From positions 16,664,148 to 16,728,147 of the forward strand of contig CM061914.1 in assembly GCA_031002005.1 (NCBI GenBank): DNA of 64,000 nucleotides, in the 5' to 3' direction. A program made the translations under genes and the position numbers. Of the stretch, positions 53,458 to 63,620 are shown piece after piece (positions within the stretch are counted from its first letter, which is position 1; each line of letters opens with the position of its first letter). Source of the stretch: Vandiemenella viatica (taxonomy: Eukaryota; Arthropoda; Insecta; Orthoptera; Morabidae). The notes beneath the pieces are model-generated. The model did no database searches, was not told the DNA's origin, and saw only the letters and a program-made list of their open reading frames with translations.

Positions 53458-54419
53458 TTACATACAGCTAAAGGGTGTCTCAATAAGAGATCTAAATTTG
53501 AATCTCTCGCAATTTTAGATGTCATTATTCGATATGTTGATAGTTGTGACAGATTGATATAAGACAAATACAATTTGTTAACGTGACATCGAACGCTACA
53601 CGATACAACAACGATTCCTTAATGTTAAACCTAACATCATAACGGTGAAAGTTTGGATGCCACGATTCGTAAAGTGGGTTAATTTTCGATAGAAATAATG
53701 TTGCGATAATCGATAAATTCGTAAATACTAGTTCAGTTGCTGATGTGAGCTCGTAGCGGTCGTTTAGAAGAAAACGTGGCTGCAGTTGGCGCTAGTCCAG
53801 GGACCTCGAATCGTCACCAGCAGCCGTCACTCCTCCCCGTACTCTCGTCTCCAGGCTTACAAAACCCAACTCACTCTAGAACTTATGTCAACACACCACA
53901 CACAGCGAAGAGAGTTCGATTAACAACTAGAAATGATTACCGATTTTCCGAAGAAAATCATCTTTAGCGTCAAGGGCAATTTTCAGCTTGTTGGGTTCTC
54001 TAATAGGAAAAAGTGCCTCATTTGTTTTCAGAAAATCCACGAATGCATCCAGAACGTGTCACTGTTTGGGGTGCATTGTGGACTGGAGGAATTATTTGAC
54101 CATGTTTCTTTTAAAGGAAGGCAGGTAATGTATTAACGGTAAATGACGAAAGTTATACTAACATGAAAAACCCAATAATTTGATTGTTAATTGGAAGATG
54201 TTGCTCTTGTGGTTTCAGTAGGACAGAGCCACTTGCCGTACCGGCCGTGCAAACATTGCAGATGTTGCACAGTCTCTATCCCGGTCGTGTCATCTTCTGT
54301 TCTGGTGTCCAGAAATGATCACCACGAACTTATAATTCATCTCCTACCGACTTTTTCTCTGGGTTCCTCTGAAGTCTCAGGATTACGCCAAGAAACCCAA
54401 GACTACATAAGGATTAAAA
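53458..54419. other. Unassigned
   Basis: Open frames at 53776-53967 (plus) and 54191-54577 (plus) resemble no known family. The second overlaps LINE RT sequence in another frame. Confidence 0.35.
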
Positions 54420-55085
54420 GCTGTAATTCAACGCTGTGTCAACAAAATACTGTTACATATAAAGCAATTAAAGCTCCTCAAGTAGGGGAAAGCTCCAGGT
54501 CCCGATGGTATACCAGTAAGAGTATTTTAAGAATATGTGGAAGAACTAGAAATATTTCTGTCAGATATATTAGGTAAATCATTAGAAGAGAGAAAAGTAC
54601 TTTCTGACTGCAAAACAGCTCGAGTGATTCCTGTTTATAAAAAAGGAGATCGGAGAGATCCTAGGAATTATGGACCATATTTCTAACATCTGTTTGCAGT
54701 AGAATTCTGGAGCATGTCATATGCTCTAACATTATGAAGTTTCTAGATGAAAACTAGTTACTTATACCGTACCAACAAGGATTTCGGAAGAACAGATCGT
54801 GTGAAACACAATTGACTCTATTGTCGCATGACGAAATGAAAGTTATCGACGCGGACTCACAAGTTGATGCAATTTTCATGGATTTTCAAAAAGCTTTACC
54901 ACACAACCGGCTTTTAGCGAAAATTCGAGCATACAGTATATAGGATCAGATTTGCAAATGGACACGTGATTTTCCAGCTGGTCGGTCACAGACTCGCAGA
55001 ATGTCGTTGTTGACGGGAAAGCCTCTTCTAAGCCAGATGTTACTTCGGGCCAGTGGTCTCGAAAGTCAAAATGCAAAATCGGTAG
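54420..55085 (+). pseudogene. LINE RT fragment, heavily decayed
   Basis: Across frames one reads SRSRWYTSK/PGPDGIPVRV, SLEERKVLSDCKTARVIPVYKKGDRRDPRNY, then QQGFRKNRSCETQLTLLSHDE, QVDAIFMDFQKAL and PHNRLLAKIRAYSI. These are the RT blocks 1-3 of the same LINE group as at 46-49 kb. Many stops and shifts. Confidence 0.8.
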
Positions 55086-55394
55086 ATCTGTCCGCTAATA
55101 TCGGTACATGAAAAAAAAAAAATACAACCAAAATAACCACATTTTCCTGGGCAAGATGTGCTGTCGAAGAATTTCTAATCAGTTTGACATCAATTTTACT
55201 ACCAGGCTTGGAACTTCATGACTTGCTACCAATTTGAAACAAATTATGCAGCAAATTGATGACAATCTGCTGCAGCAACTGGACGACAAATTAGTCATCA
55301 AAAGTTGGAAAGAAAATTTTGGTTTCAACTGGATTCAAAGGTGGGCTTGATTTTTATATTTCCTTCTTAGCTACGAATAGTATAAATTGAAGTC
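55086..55394. other. Unassigned
   Basis: No features. Confidence 0.3.
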
Positions 55395-57608
55395 AGAAGT
55401 TAAAGTATGTAATGTAAGTTACTTACTTACTTCCTCTTCATGGATAGGCCAAAAACCTGTTCCGACCTCATTCTTCCGACCATCTCTTCCTAGGTCTTCC
55501 AATGTCCCTTCTGCCTGTGGGATGGTACTCCAGGGCAAGCTAAGGAAATCTGATATTTCCCATCCGTAGAACGTGGTTCTTCCAGTTATCCCTTTTTTTG
55601 GGTAATTCTATCATTTAGCGGGGAGATATTCAGTTGTTCCCTTATTTCCTCCTTCCTCCTCCTATCATTTGGGGAATATCCTTTTACTGACCTTAAAAAC
55701 TTCATTTCAGATGATTGAATTTTGTTTTAGTATTGTATTTTATTCACCCACGTTTCACTGCCATATAGCAGAGTCGGTACTGCCATTGTTTTATAAAACT
55801 TGAGTTGTGTCTCCTTTCGTGCTTTACCTTTCAGTGTTCGTCGAATTGTTCCACACATATACTGAAATCGGTGAAGTTTCTTCTTCACCTCGTTATCCTC
55901 ATCAAAAGATAATTCACTTCCGAGATAAGTAAAGCTGGAGACTTGTTCTATTGACTGATCGTCTACCACTATTTTAACTCTGATAGGATATTTCCCTTGC
56001 CATGCCATAACTTTAGATTTTGTACTAGACAACTGCAAATTGTAATCTTTGCTGATAATGTTTAGTATATGAATTGCTTTTTGAAGTCCATGTTCATTTT
56101 ACTGGAGGATAAATTGGTCATCTGCAAACAACATAGTGTTTATATAAGTGTTGTTGCTTATTTTTATACCAGAATGGTATCTACGAGTATATATATATAT
56201 ATATATATTGAAGAGTGTTGGAGACAGGCTACAATCTTGCCGCTCTTCTTGATTAATCGCTATTTCTTCTGTAAGTTTATTTTCTAGATCCAATACTATT
56301 TGTGTCCTTCTATACATATCTTGAATAACTTATATTAAATGTCCTAGATATCCGTTTCTTTGCATTATTTCTCATACTTTTTGTCTATCTACTTTATCGA
56401 ACGCTTTTTCATAATCTATAAAAGCAATGAAAGTCTTTAAATTAAATTCTCCTTTCCAGTAGCTTTTTAAGGCAAAATATATCTATGCAGGATGTTCCTT
56501 TCCTAAACCCGCCTTGCTCTTCTTATAGGAAAGCATCTCCTATTACTTTCATCCAGTTATTTATTATTTTTACATATATTTTGTAGGCTGTATTTAATAA
56601 ACTAATTCCTCGATAGTTATCACATGAATTCCTTTCTCCTTTCTTAAACAGTGAAATAACTTTGGCCATCCTCCATTCTTCTGGGATAATTCTCTTTCTC
56701 CAACACATATTAATTAAGTGTAAATGTCTAAATTTCAAAATCATTCCCTCATACTTAATCAATTTTAAATTAATTGTATCTAGTCCAGGAGCTTTTCTAT
56801 TTTTAAGTGATCTTAGTGCTGCAGCAACCTCCTCTATGTCTATCAGATCAATTTCTTTAGTATCCAGATGGTCAATTCCTATGGACTTTTCTTCATTTTT
56901 ATAATTACTATTGTACCATAATTTTTTGTAGTGCTATATCCATGCCTCTTCTTCAAGTACATTTATGTTAGCACTTTCCTTTCCATCTTTGTTAAGATGT
57001 TTCATAAGTTTATACCATCTTTTGTCTACCATGGGCATCATCTTCTATTTAACTGATTAATCTGTCCCATCACCCTTATTTCAACTTCTTTGTTATTGTC
57101 TTAACAATATTTCTTCTTCTTTTATATTAATTTACATCTTCTACGGTTCAATCTTGTATCATTTTTAGATAAGACTTTTGCTTTTGTTTTGCGGCTTCTG
57201 CAATTTCTTGATTCCACATTCTAAGTCCAGTTTTTCTTCAAAATTTCTATTTCTTGCCAATGTTTTCATATGCTGCTTTCAGTATTGATGAAGCTATCGT
57301 TTCCCATTCTTTATTGATATCATTATTTGTTGGATTTTCCAGTAAGCGCTGTTGTAATAGGCTTTGATATATATGTCGTATTCCTTCGTCTTTTAAAAGG
57401 TAGGTTTTAAAAATTTCTTGATCTTTTTATTCATTCTTTTCCTCCATTTAGCAAATATTCTTATTTTTGATATAACTAGACAGTGATCTGTATACATATC
57501 ACTTCCTCTATGTACACTGGTCTCTACTACATCTGGACCTAATTTTTTTATTGACCATTATGTAGTCAATGACAGACCTTTGTCCTCTTGCCGTCCATGT
57601 AAATTTAT

Positions 57609-57644
<36 letters not shown>

Positions 57645-60300
57645 TAAAGAAAGTATTTGTAATCTTTAACTGGTTGAAGGAGGCAAATTCTCTAAGTAGT
57701 TTCCCATTTTAATTAAATGTGTATTCACCTTTATTCCCCATTACCTCTGGAGTTGGGCTATTTCCTACGTGAGCATTAAAATCGCCAGCCAGTATTAAGA
57801 AATCACTTTTATTAATTTTGTCTATCGTCACTTGAAGCTGTTCATAAAATTGTTCAGATTCTTCTCGTTTGTTTTCTTCTGGGGCATATATGGCGATCAA
57901 GGCTAGGTTGCCTCTCTGTACTTTCAATCTTAGGGTGAAAACATGCCGAGCAGCTCGCGCTGAAGGTCGCGGCCGCGGTGGCGGTAGATGTTTCATCCAC
58001 GTGAATCAAAAGCATTGTTAGTAATGAGTCAGCGCACGCCGAGGCGGTCGCGGTCGCCGTCGCTGCTCGCCATTCAGCTGCAGGTCGATGCCAGAACAAA
58101 CTATTTTGTTTTCTCCTCGCGGCCTAGCACGCCGCTGGAGGTCTGCTTGGCGCTGATTGGCTGAGCTGTGTCAAGGCCACGCGATCCAGCTGCTACACTT
58201 GATTACGCAGCTCGGCTTTCGTATTATACAGAGTGGTGTTGTTTAATTTTGTCTTGTTCTAAATATTGATTTATTTAATGGATGTCATTTCGTTTTATAC
58301 AACTGCAGATATAAATTAACAATGTTCTGACATTTAAAATGCTACATTCTGTATTAAATAAATTATTGATGAAATATTAAGTACCGATTTTTATAAATTG
58401 GACAACTACCGAAAAGTTAATGTTTCAAGCAATTAGATAGTCAGCGGTAAATAAATTACAACAAATTTTATAATAATAATAATAATATTTAATTAAATTC
58501 CAATTCAGCGCACGCTCCGGTTTTCAATTTTCCTACGCACCCAGCTTTCCTCCTTTCCTGCTCCCACCAACATTTGCCCTAATTGAAATAATTATCTATT
58601 GTTGATGACTTGATTGACTATTCAGAAATTATTACACATCATATACCGACGAATATGGAACATCAGACAATTCTGTCCAACAATCATTATAAATTTAAAG
58701 AAAGTAAAAAAAAAAAAAAAAAAATATTTCGTGTTAATTATTGTTTAAAATAAACTGTTGACTGATTTTGAAATGGAAAATTCTGATTTTTAAATAGAAA
58801 TTCTGATTTTGGATAGATAAATTTTAGATTTGACTCGAAATTGTTTTGTTAAAAGGTATATTACTTTATTTACAATAATTACCATTAATTTATAGTCACG
58901 ACTAGTTTTCACTCAGCATATATTGGATTGTTGTGGTAACTGTTATAAACATTTGACTTCAGTTTGTCCAGGATTTTACCGTTAAGTTTGTGGTGTGTTT
59001 CGTAGGTGGGTATGGAATTAGTCTGGATGGACAAAAGTGAAGAAATTGTTTTAAATAAATTTTTAAAATCTTACTTTTATTGATTTTGTAATGCAATTAT
59101 TAATAATTTGGCAAAACAGTAAAACTTCATATAAACGGTCCTTAGCAATTTACAGTTTATGCTGGTTTAAAACTTCAGTAACCCACAAAATGTTTATATT
59201 GAATGGATGATAATTTTGTTATGTACACAACACACAAATAAACTCAGTGGGCAAGTTGCACACCCCGCGAAACAAAAGTCGGTTTAAACAAAAAGTAAGT
59301 TGGCAGCCGAATTTGACCTTCTAACCCCAAGACAGCTGATGGCATCGTTCACTGCACTCGACCCATTCAATCGAATGCGCCAGAGTAACAAACAATTCCC
59401 AATGTTTCGTTCTAACACTATTTTTATAGGTAAAAAGACAACCAGTAATGTGAGAATGTGTATTGACTAAAAAAAATATTTTAACCTACTGTATTTCAGG
59501 TGGCCGTAATAACTTACGAAAGTAAAATAGAGAATGGGTTGCAATCCTATCTAAACGGTACGTTACTTTCAATAACTATTTATGATAATTATCATTACCT
59601 TATGGTCACGACGAGTTTTTCCTCAGCGTGTATTGGGTTGGTGTGTTAATTGTTATAGATAATTGACTTTTCTAGTTCGTCCACGATTTTGGAGTAAATG
59701 TACTGAAAAGTTTCTGGTGTCATTCGCAGGTATGCGTGGAATCTATTTGGGTGATTTTTCAGTTCTTGATACAAATGGTGATATTCACCTAGCGTTTGTC
59801 TCTGTTCATTTATTGGGTGTGAACTGAACTGTCTGTTGCTAGCTGTAGAAAGTAGCCACTACTTTGTTGCTACTGACAGGCCATCATCATCACTATCATT
59901 TTCACTTGCACGAATCATTGCAGCCTACACAGACTTAACTAATACTCGGGATAAACACAAAATCCAAACAATGTGCGATGTGTGGCACCTACGAAGGTTT
60001 GTAAAGCACTGTTGAACGCTAGCAGCTGTACCTCGAAATCGACAGCGAGCTGCGGGGCAAGCATCTACCGCGACCTTCAGCGCGAGCTGCGCGGCTAGCA
60101 TCTACCGCGACCTACAGCGCGAGCTGCTCGGCATGTTTTCACCCTTAGAGTCAGAATCCTTTCACTTAACATAGTATAACTTGTAGGGGTACCTTCTCTA
60201 CGGTAATGTGATTTAACTTTAGAAACATAGTAAATCTTAATTATCACCTTTTTTGTATCATCAATTGAAAGGGTTGAATCTTATAGATACTCTAAATTTA
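55395..60300 (-). pseudogene. LINE (endonuclease-RT type), split by a Harbinger element
   Basis: Minus strand 5' to 3': endonuclease start in 60250-60145 (REGTPTSYTMLSERILTL), continuing across the Harbinger insertion at 57930 as RLKVQRGNLALIAIYAPEENKREE and LAGDFNAHVGNS (to 57709). A run of 32 A (minus) at 57643-57612 follows, then decayed linker, RT at 56762-56523 (RIIPEEWRMAKVISLFKKGE, NYRGISLLNTAYKIY) and 56317-56099 (SPTLFNIYIY, MLFADDQ), then 56038-55727 (TYLGSELSFDEDN, LLYGSETWV). 3' end near 55395 with (AAGT)n. Many lesions. Confidence 0.85.
57933..60144 (-). mobile_element. PIF/Harbinger element with TTA TSD, internally rearranged
   Basis: The 2212-bp element begins GGGTGAAAACATGCCGAGCA and ends with its inverse, flanked by TTA (57930-57932 and 60145-60147). 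The GC-rich subterminal unit gcagctcgcgctgaaggtcgcggtagatgc is present about three times at the right end (period about 42 bp) and once on the left. On the minus strand at about 59930-59610 a Harbinger transposase N-terminus reads SSHPINEQRQTLGEYHHLYQEL, HPNRFHAYLRMTPETF and EKLVVTIR. A second, more decayed copy of the tail of this segment is at 58.89-59.01 kb. The catalytic domain is missing. Confidence 0.87.
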
Positions 60301-60540
60301 ATATACAGCAAGAACTTTGATTATTTTCCAGTATCACAGGTATATTACCACAATGAGATATTTAATCAATATCAAAATTACATAAACAAACAATATTTAA
60401 GTTACATCACAATAACCTCGTGATAACAGAATCCCATTCACTTTGGGTTAAGGTGCTAATACGTCAGGTGCCACAAATGGTTCTTAGATGCCAAATGAAA
60501 AGAAATTGAAATACATTAGAAAGTTTTGAATGAACACACA
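60301..60540. other. Unassigned
   Basis: May include more of the LINE 5' region, but no protein segment is readable. Confidence 0.3.
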
Positions 60541-60706
60541 TACACAGACGGAAAAAAAAATCCCAACACCAAGAAAAAATTATTGTAGAGTAATGAAATT
60601 TGGACAATGCATTTGTCAAGTTAACATGTTTAATTGATTAAATTTTCAAGATCACAGGTTAATTTAAGCTCAAGAAAATGCATTTCAAATGTGAAATACT
60701 GTTAAA

Positions 60707-61552
60707 TTAATAGCCGGTGTAACCTCCAGAATTTTGAATGCAAGCCTGCAAACGTGAATGCATTGTGTCATACAGGTTTCGAATGTCACTTTGTGGTATG
60801 GAGTTCCATGCTTGTTGTACTTGTGCTGTCAATACTGGGACGGTCAGTGCTGGCTGTGGATGATGCTGGAGTTGTCGTCCAATGATATCCCATACGTGTT
60901 CAATTGGAGACAGATCTGGTGATCTCGCAGGCCAAGGTAACATGTCGACACTCTGTAGAGCACGTTGCGAGACAACAGCGGTATGAGGGCGAGCGTTATC
61001 CTGTTGAAAAACTCCCCCTTGAATGCTGTTCATGAATGGCAGCACTACAGGTTGAATTACCAGACTGACGTACAAATTTGCAGTCAGTGTGTTTGGTATA
61101 ACCACAAGAGTGCTCCTGCTGTCATAGGAAATTGCTCCCCAGACCATGACTCCAGGTGTAGGTCCAGTGTGTCTAGGCCGCAGACAGTTTGGTTGCAGGC
61201 GTTCCCCTGGCCTCCTTCTGACCAACACTCGGCCATCACTGGCACCAAGGCAGAACCTGCTTTCATCAGAAAACACAACAGATCTCCAGTGTTGGTCAGA
61301 AGGAGGCCAGGGGAACGCCTGCAACCAAACTGTCTGCGGCCTAGACACACTGGACCTACACCTGGAGTCATGGTCTGGGGAGCAATTTCCTATGACAGCA
61401 GGAGCACTCTTGTGGTTATACCAAACACACTGACTGCAAATTTGTACGTCAGTCTGGTAATTCAACCTGTAGTGCTGCCATTCATGAACAGCATTCAAGG
61501 GGGAGTTTTTCAACAGGATAACGCTCGCCCTCATACCGCTGTTGTCTCGCAA
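60707..61552 (-). CDS. Tc1-like transposase catalytic half fused to antisense arm sequence
   Basis: The 281-codon frame is open, but its first ~88 residues are translated from the inverted arm and are meaningless. From DQHWRSVVFSDESRFCLGA (near 61297) to the stop at 60707 it is a genuine DD34E catalytic domain: first Asp in FSDESRF, MVWGAISYDSR, second Asp in FQQDNARPH, and Glu in LSPIEHVWD, ending GGYTGY. The DNA-binding N-terminal half of the transposase is absent. All three catalytic residues are kept, so the domain is undamaged but cannot bind ends on its own. Confidence 0.85.
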   Translation of the reverse strand: MRDNSGMRASVILLKNSPLNAVHEWQHYRLNYQTDVQICSQCVWYNHKSAPAVIGNCSPDHDSRCRSSVSRPQTVWLQAFPWPPSDQHWRSVVFSDESRFCLGASDGRVLVRRRPGERLQPNCLRPRHTGPTPGVMVWGAISYDSRSTLVVIPNTLTANLYVSLVIQPVVLPFMNSIQGGVFQQDNARPHTAVVSQRALQSVDMLPWPARSPDLSPIEHVWDIIGRQLQHHPQPALTVPVLTAQVQQAWNSIPQSDIRNLYDTMHSRLQACIQNSGGYTGY

Positions 61553-61810
61553 CGTGCTCTACAGAGTGTCGACATGTTACCTTGGCCTGCGAGATCACCA
61601 GATCTGTCTCCAATTGAACACGTATGGGATATCATTGGACGACAACTCCAGCATCATCCACAGCCAGCACTGACCGTCCCAGTATTGACAGCACAAGTAC
61701 AACAAGCATGGAACTCCATACCACAAAGTGACATTCGAAACCTGTATGACACAATGCATTCACGTTTGCAGGCTTGCATTCAAAATTCTGGAGGTTACAC
61801 CGGCTATTAA
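60965..61810 (+). pseudogene. Mirror copy of the Tc1-like catalytic half, loop out of register
   Basis: The plus-strand twin has the same N-terminal 88 antisense residues and the same C-terminal part from VLVRRRPGERL onward, but the loop reads SAITGTKAEPAFIRKHNRSP instead of the first-Asp motif. It therefore lacks the first catalytic Asp. This shows the minus strand is the original orientation. Confidence 0.85.
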
Positions 61811-61979
61811 TTTAACAGTATTTCACATTTGAAATGCATTTTCTTGAGCTTAAATTAACCTGTGATCTTGAAAATTTAATCAATTAAACATGTTAACTTG
61901 ACAAATGCATTGTCCAAATTTCATTACTCTACAATAATTTTTTCTTGGTGTTGGGATTTTTTTTTCCGTCTGTGTAGTT

Positions 61980-62117
61980 ACAGACAAACCTGTCTTTATA
62001 TAGGTAGGCCTTTATATATTTGGGCCTGGTAGCTCAGTGGGTTTCACTCATTAATTTCGAGCATTGATGCCTCAAATCGCTTATGGGTTCCTAACAGTTT
62101 CCTAGAATGCACAAGCT
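61980..62117 (+). other. Weak tRNA-like sequence
   Basis: gggcctggtagctcagtgggtt (about 62023-62044) matches an A-box region; gggttcctaac further on is a poor B box. Probably a tRNA-derived remnant. Confidence 0.3.
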
Positions 62118-62573
62118 ATGGCCTCGAAGGTTAGCAGATTACGGATTGAGTCTGCGACTGCAGGCGGCGTAGTTCGGAGATGGGCCCGCGGCAAGCGAGT
62201 CACACCTCCGCATTCGGAGACCGTCCGACTTCTCCAAGAAGCGAGCTGCTCAGATCAGCTCTCGGCTGAAGCCACGAACAGGATAGCGTCCAGAATAGAA
62301 TGCCGGACCGGGGTCAAGAGCCGAATCCAGAGCCAGAATCCAGAACAAGAATCAGAAAAGAACGCCCTCTCACCGCGTCTTCCGCTCGCAGCGAAGCTCT
62401 CGCCCCGCCCTCCATCATCTTGGGGACATGCGGAACACAAACGTTCCATAATTTTTGTCGTAACTACTACAGTGATTGGTGCTGGAGAAGGTGATCCGAA
62501 GGCACGTGGTATAGTCAGCTGGTGATTGCTTCACTCTTCATCGCGTGAGTGATGGCGTCGGAGGGCGGGCCCG
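62118..62573 (+). other. GC-rich open region of unknown nature
   Basis: An open frame of 135 codons (62118-62525, MASKVSRLRIESA start) has basic, Ser/Arg-rich composition and no domain that I recognise. The DNA is GC-rich against its surroundings. It could be a first exon, a SINE-like piece or chance; I do not call a gene. Confidence 0.25.
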
Positions 62574-62960
62574 GTGCACACAAGCGTCATTTCACGTCGC
62601 GTGCACGCCGAGATGCCGCGCTAGCGGCTAGGAGTACACAGGAACAGATACGGCAGTGCACACGCACCAGCGGTCGTTTTTTCCCTGTTCTCGCCCACCA
62701 CGCCGCAGGGTCGCCGCGCACGCTAGTGCGGTCTCCTAGTACATTGTGTCCAATGGAGCGGTGCACACGGGCGTCATTTCACGTCGCCTGCACGCTGAGA
62801 CGCCGCGCTAGCGGCTAGGAGTACACAGGAACAGACACGGCAGTGCACACGCACCAGCGGTCGTGTTTCCCTGTTCTCGCCCACCACGCCGCAGGGTCGC
62901 CGCGCACGCTAGTGCGGTCTCCTAGTACATTGTGTCCAATGGAGCGGTGCACACGGGCGG
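62574..62960 (+). repeat. GC-rich 186/187-bp tandem duplication
   Basis: The unit starting gtgcacac(a/g)(a/g)gcgtcatttcacgtcgc and ending acattgtgtccaatggagcg occurs at 62574 and 62761, with a third start (gtgcacacgggcg) at 62947. The two full units differ at only a few positions. The unit contains ccaat, many CpG and repeated cgtcatttcacgtcg motifs. Confidence 0.9.
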
Positions 62961-62983
62961 CAGAACATGCTAGCGCGGCAAGC

Positions 62984-63190
62984 ATGCCAGACGAGTTATT
63001 AGTTTTAGAAAATATTGACATCGAACATTTTATTGGTGTAATTAACACTTATCCAGAAATTTGGGACATCCGTCAGAAAATTATCATGATCGAATCAAGA
63101 GGAGAGCTTGGACCAGTAATGTCTGATATTCATTGAGGGATTCGAGGAGAAGGACGACAAGGGCGAAAATGAAGTATTTAAGCAAAATAT
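62984..63190 (+). pseudogene. MADF-type DNA-binding domain, frameshifted
   Basis: From ATG 62984 the frame reads MPDELLVLENIDIEHFIGV and NTYPEIWDIRQK; one frame over it continues NYHDRIKRRAWTSNV. YPEIWD...Y-x-D-R-x-K-x-x-AW is the MADF domain pattern found in insect regulators and in the partner protein of Harbinger transposons. The original frame ends at 63136. One frameshift separates the halves. It follows directly on the GC-rich tandem duplication, which may have been its promoter or 5' UTR. Confidence 0.65.
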
Positions 63191-63241
63191 TTCGTGTTTA
63201 TTGTAATTACAGTTTCAAGTAAAGTATTTTCAATCTAGATT

Positions 63242-63470
63242 TTATGTATCATACCTATAAAATTTATAGTAAATTGCTATTGCAATTTTTTTTTTTTGGA
63301 TGGGATCGACAGTGACGTTTTCCATTTGCTCGATTGTTGCTTTTTTTTGTGGGCCGTAACCATAGCACCATGAGTCATCACCAGTAATGACCTTTGACAG
63401 AAAATTTGGATCAATTTCAAGCTGTTGTTTCAAAGCACATGTTTAAACTCGACGTTAGTTTTGACTGTCA
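63242..63470 (-). pseudogene. Mariner-family transposase fragment
   Basis: Minus strand: KQQLEIDPNFLSKVITGDDSW, CYGYGPQKKATIEQ, ending near 63242. ITGD(D/E)SW is the first-Asp motif of mariner DD34D transposases. The remainder is absent; the fragment is cut by the LINE poly(A) junction region at about 63550. Confidence 0.8.
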
Positions 63471-63549
63471 GTCAGAGCCCGAGGAAAAAAACTTGGCAGC
63501 AACCCTTTTCATTCCCAAATATTCGGTTGAAATTCGCTGAATAAAGCTC

Positions 63550-63552
<3 letters not shown>

Positions 63553-63620
<68 letters not shown>

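Larger units (their letters stand above)
60543..61974. mobile_element. Palindromic Tc1-like element: 687-bp inverted arms around a 58-bp loop
   Basis: Arm 60543-61229 is the reverse complement of 61288-61974, equal in length with no mismatch found in the stretches I compared, including both ends and the edge of the loop. The loop is 61230-61287. Ends are CACAGACGGAAAAAAAAATCC and its inverse, flanked by TA (60541-60542, 61975-61976). Each arm carries the C-terminal half of a Tc1-type transposase. The continuous original gene is on the minus strand across the loop. Confidence 0.93.

Noticed and set aside
53776..53967. Plus-strand frame as a small secreted protein
   Set aside because: No signal peptide, Pro/Ser-rich by composition, no exon boundaries.
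60965..61228. The identical N-terminal 88 residues of the two palindrome frames as a real protein domain
   Set aside because: They are antisense translations of the transposase coding arm and arise only from the mirror structure.
62118..62525. 135-codon frame as a gene
   Set aside because: GC-driven open frame, no domain; kept only as an unassigned region.
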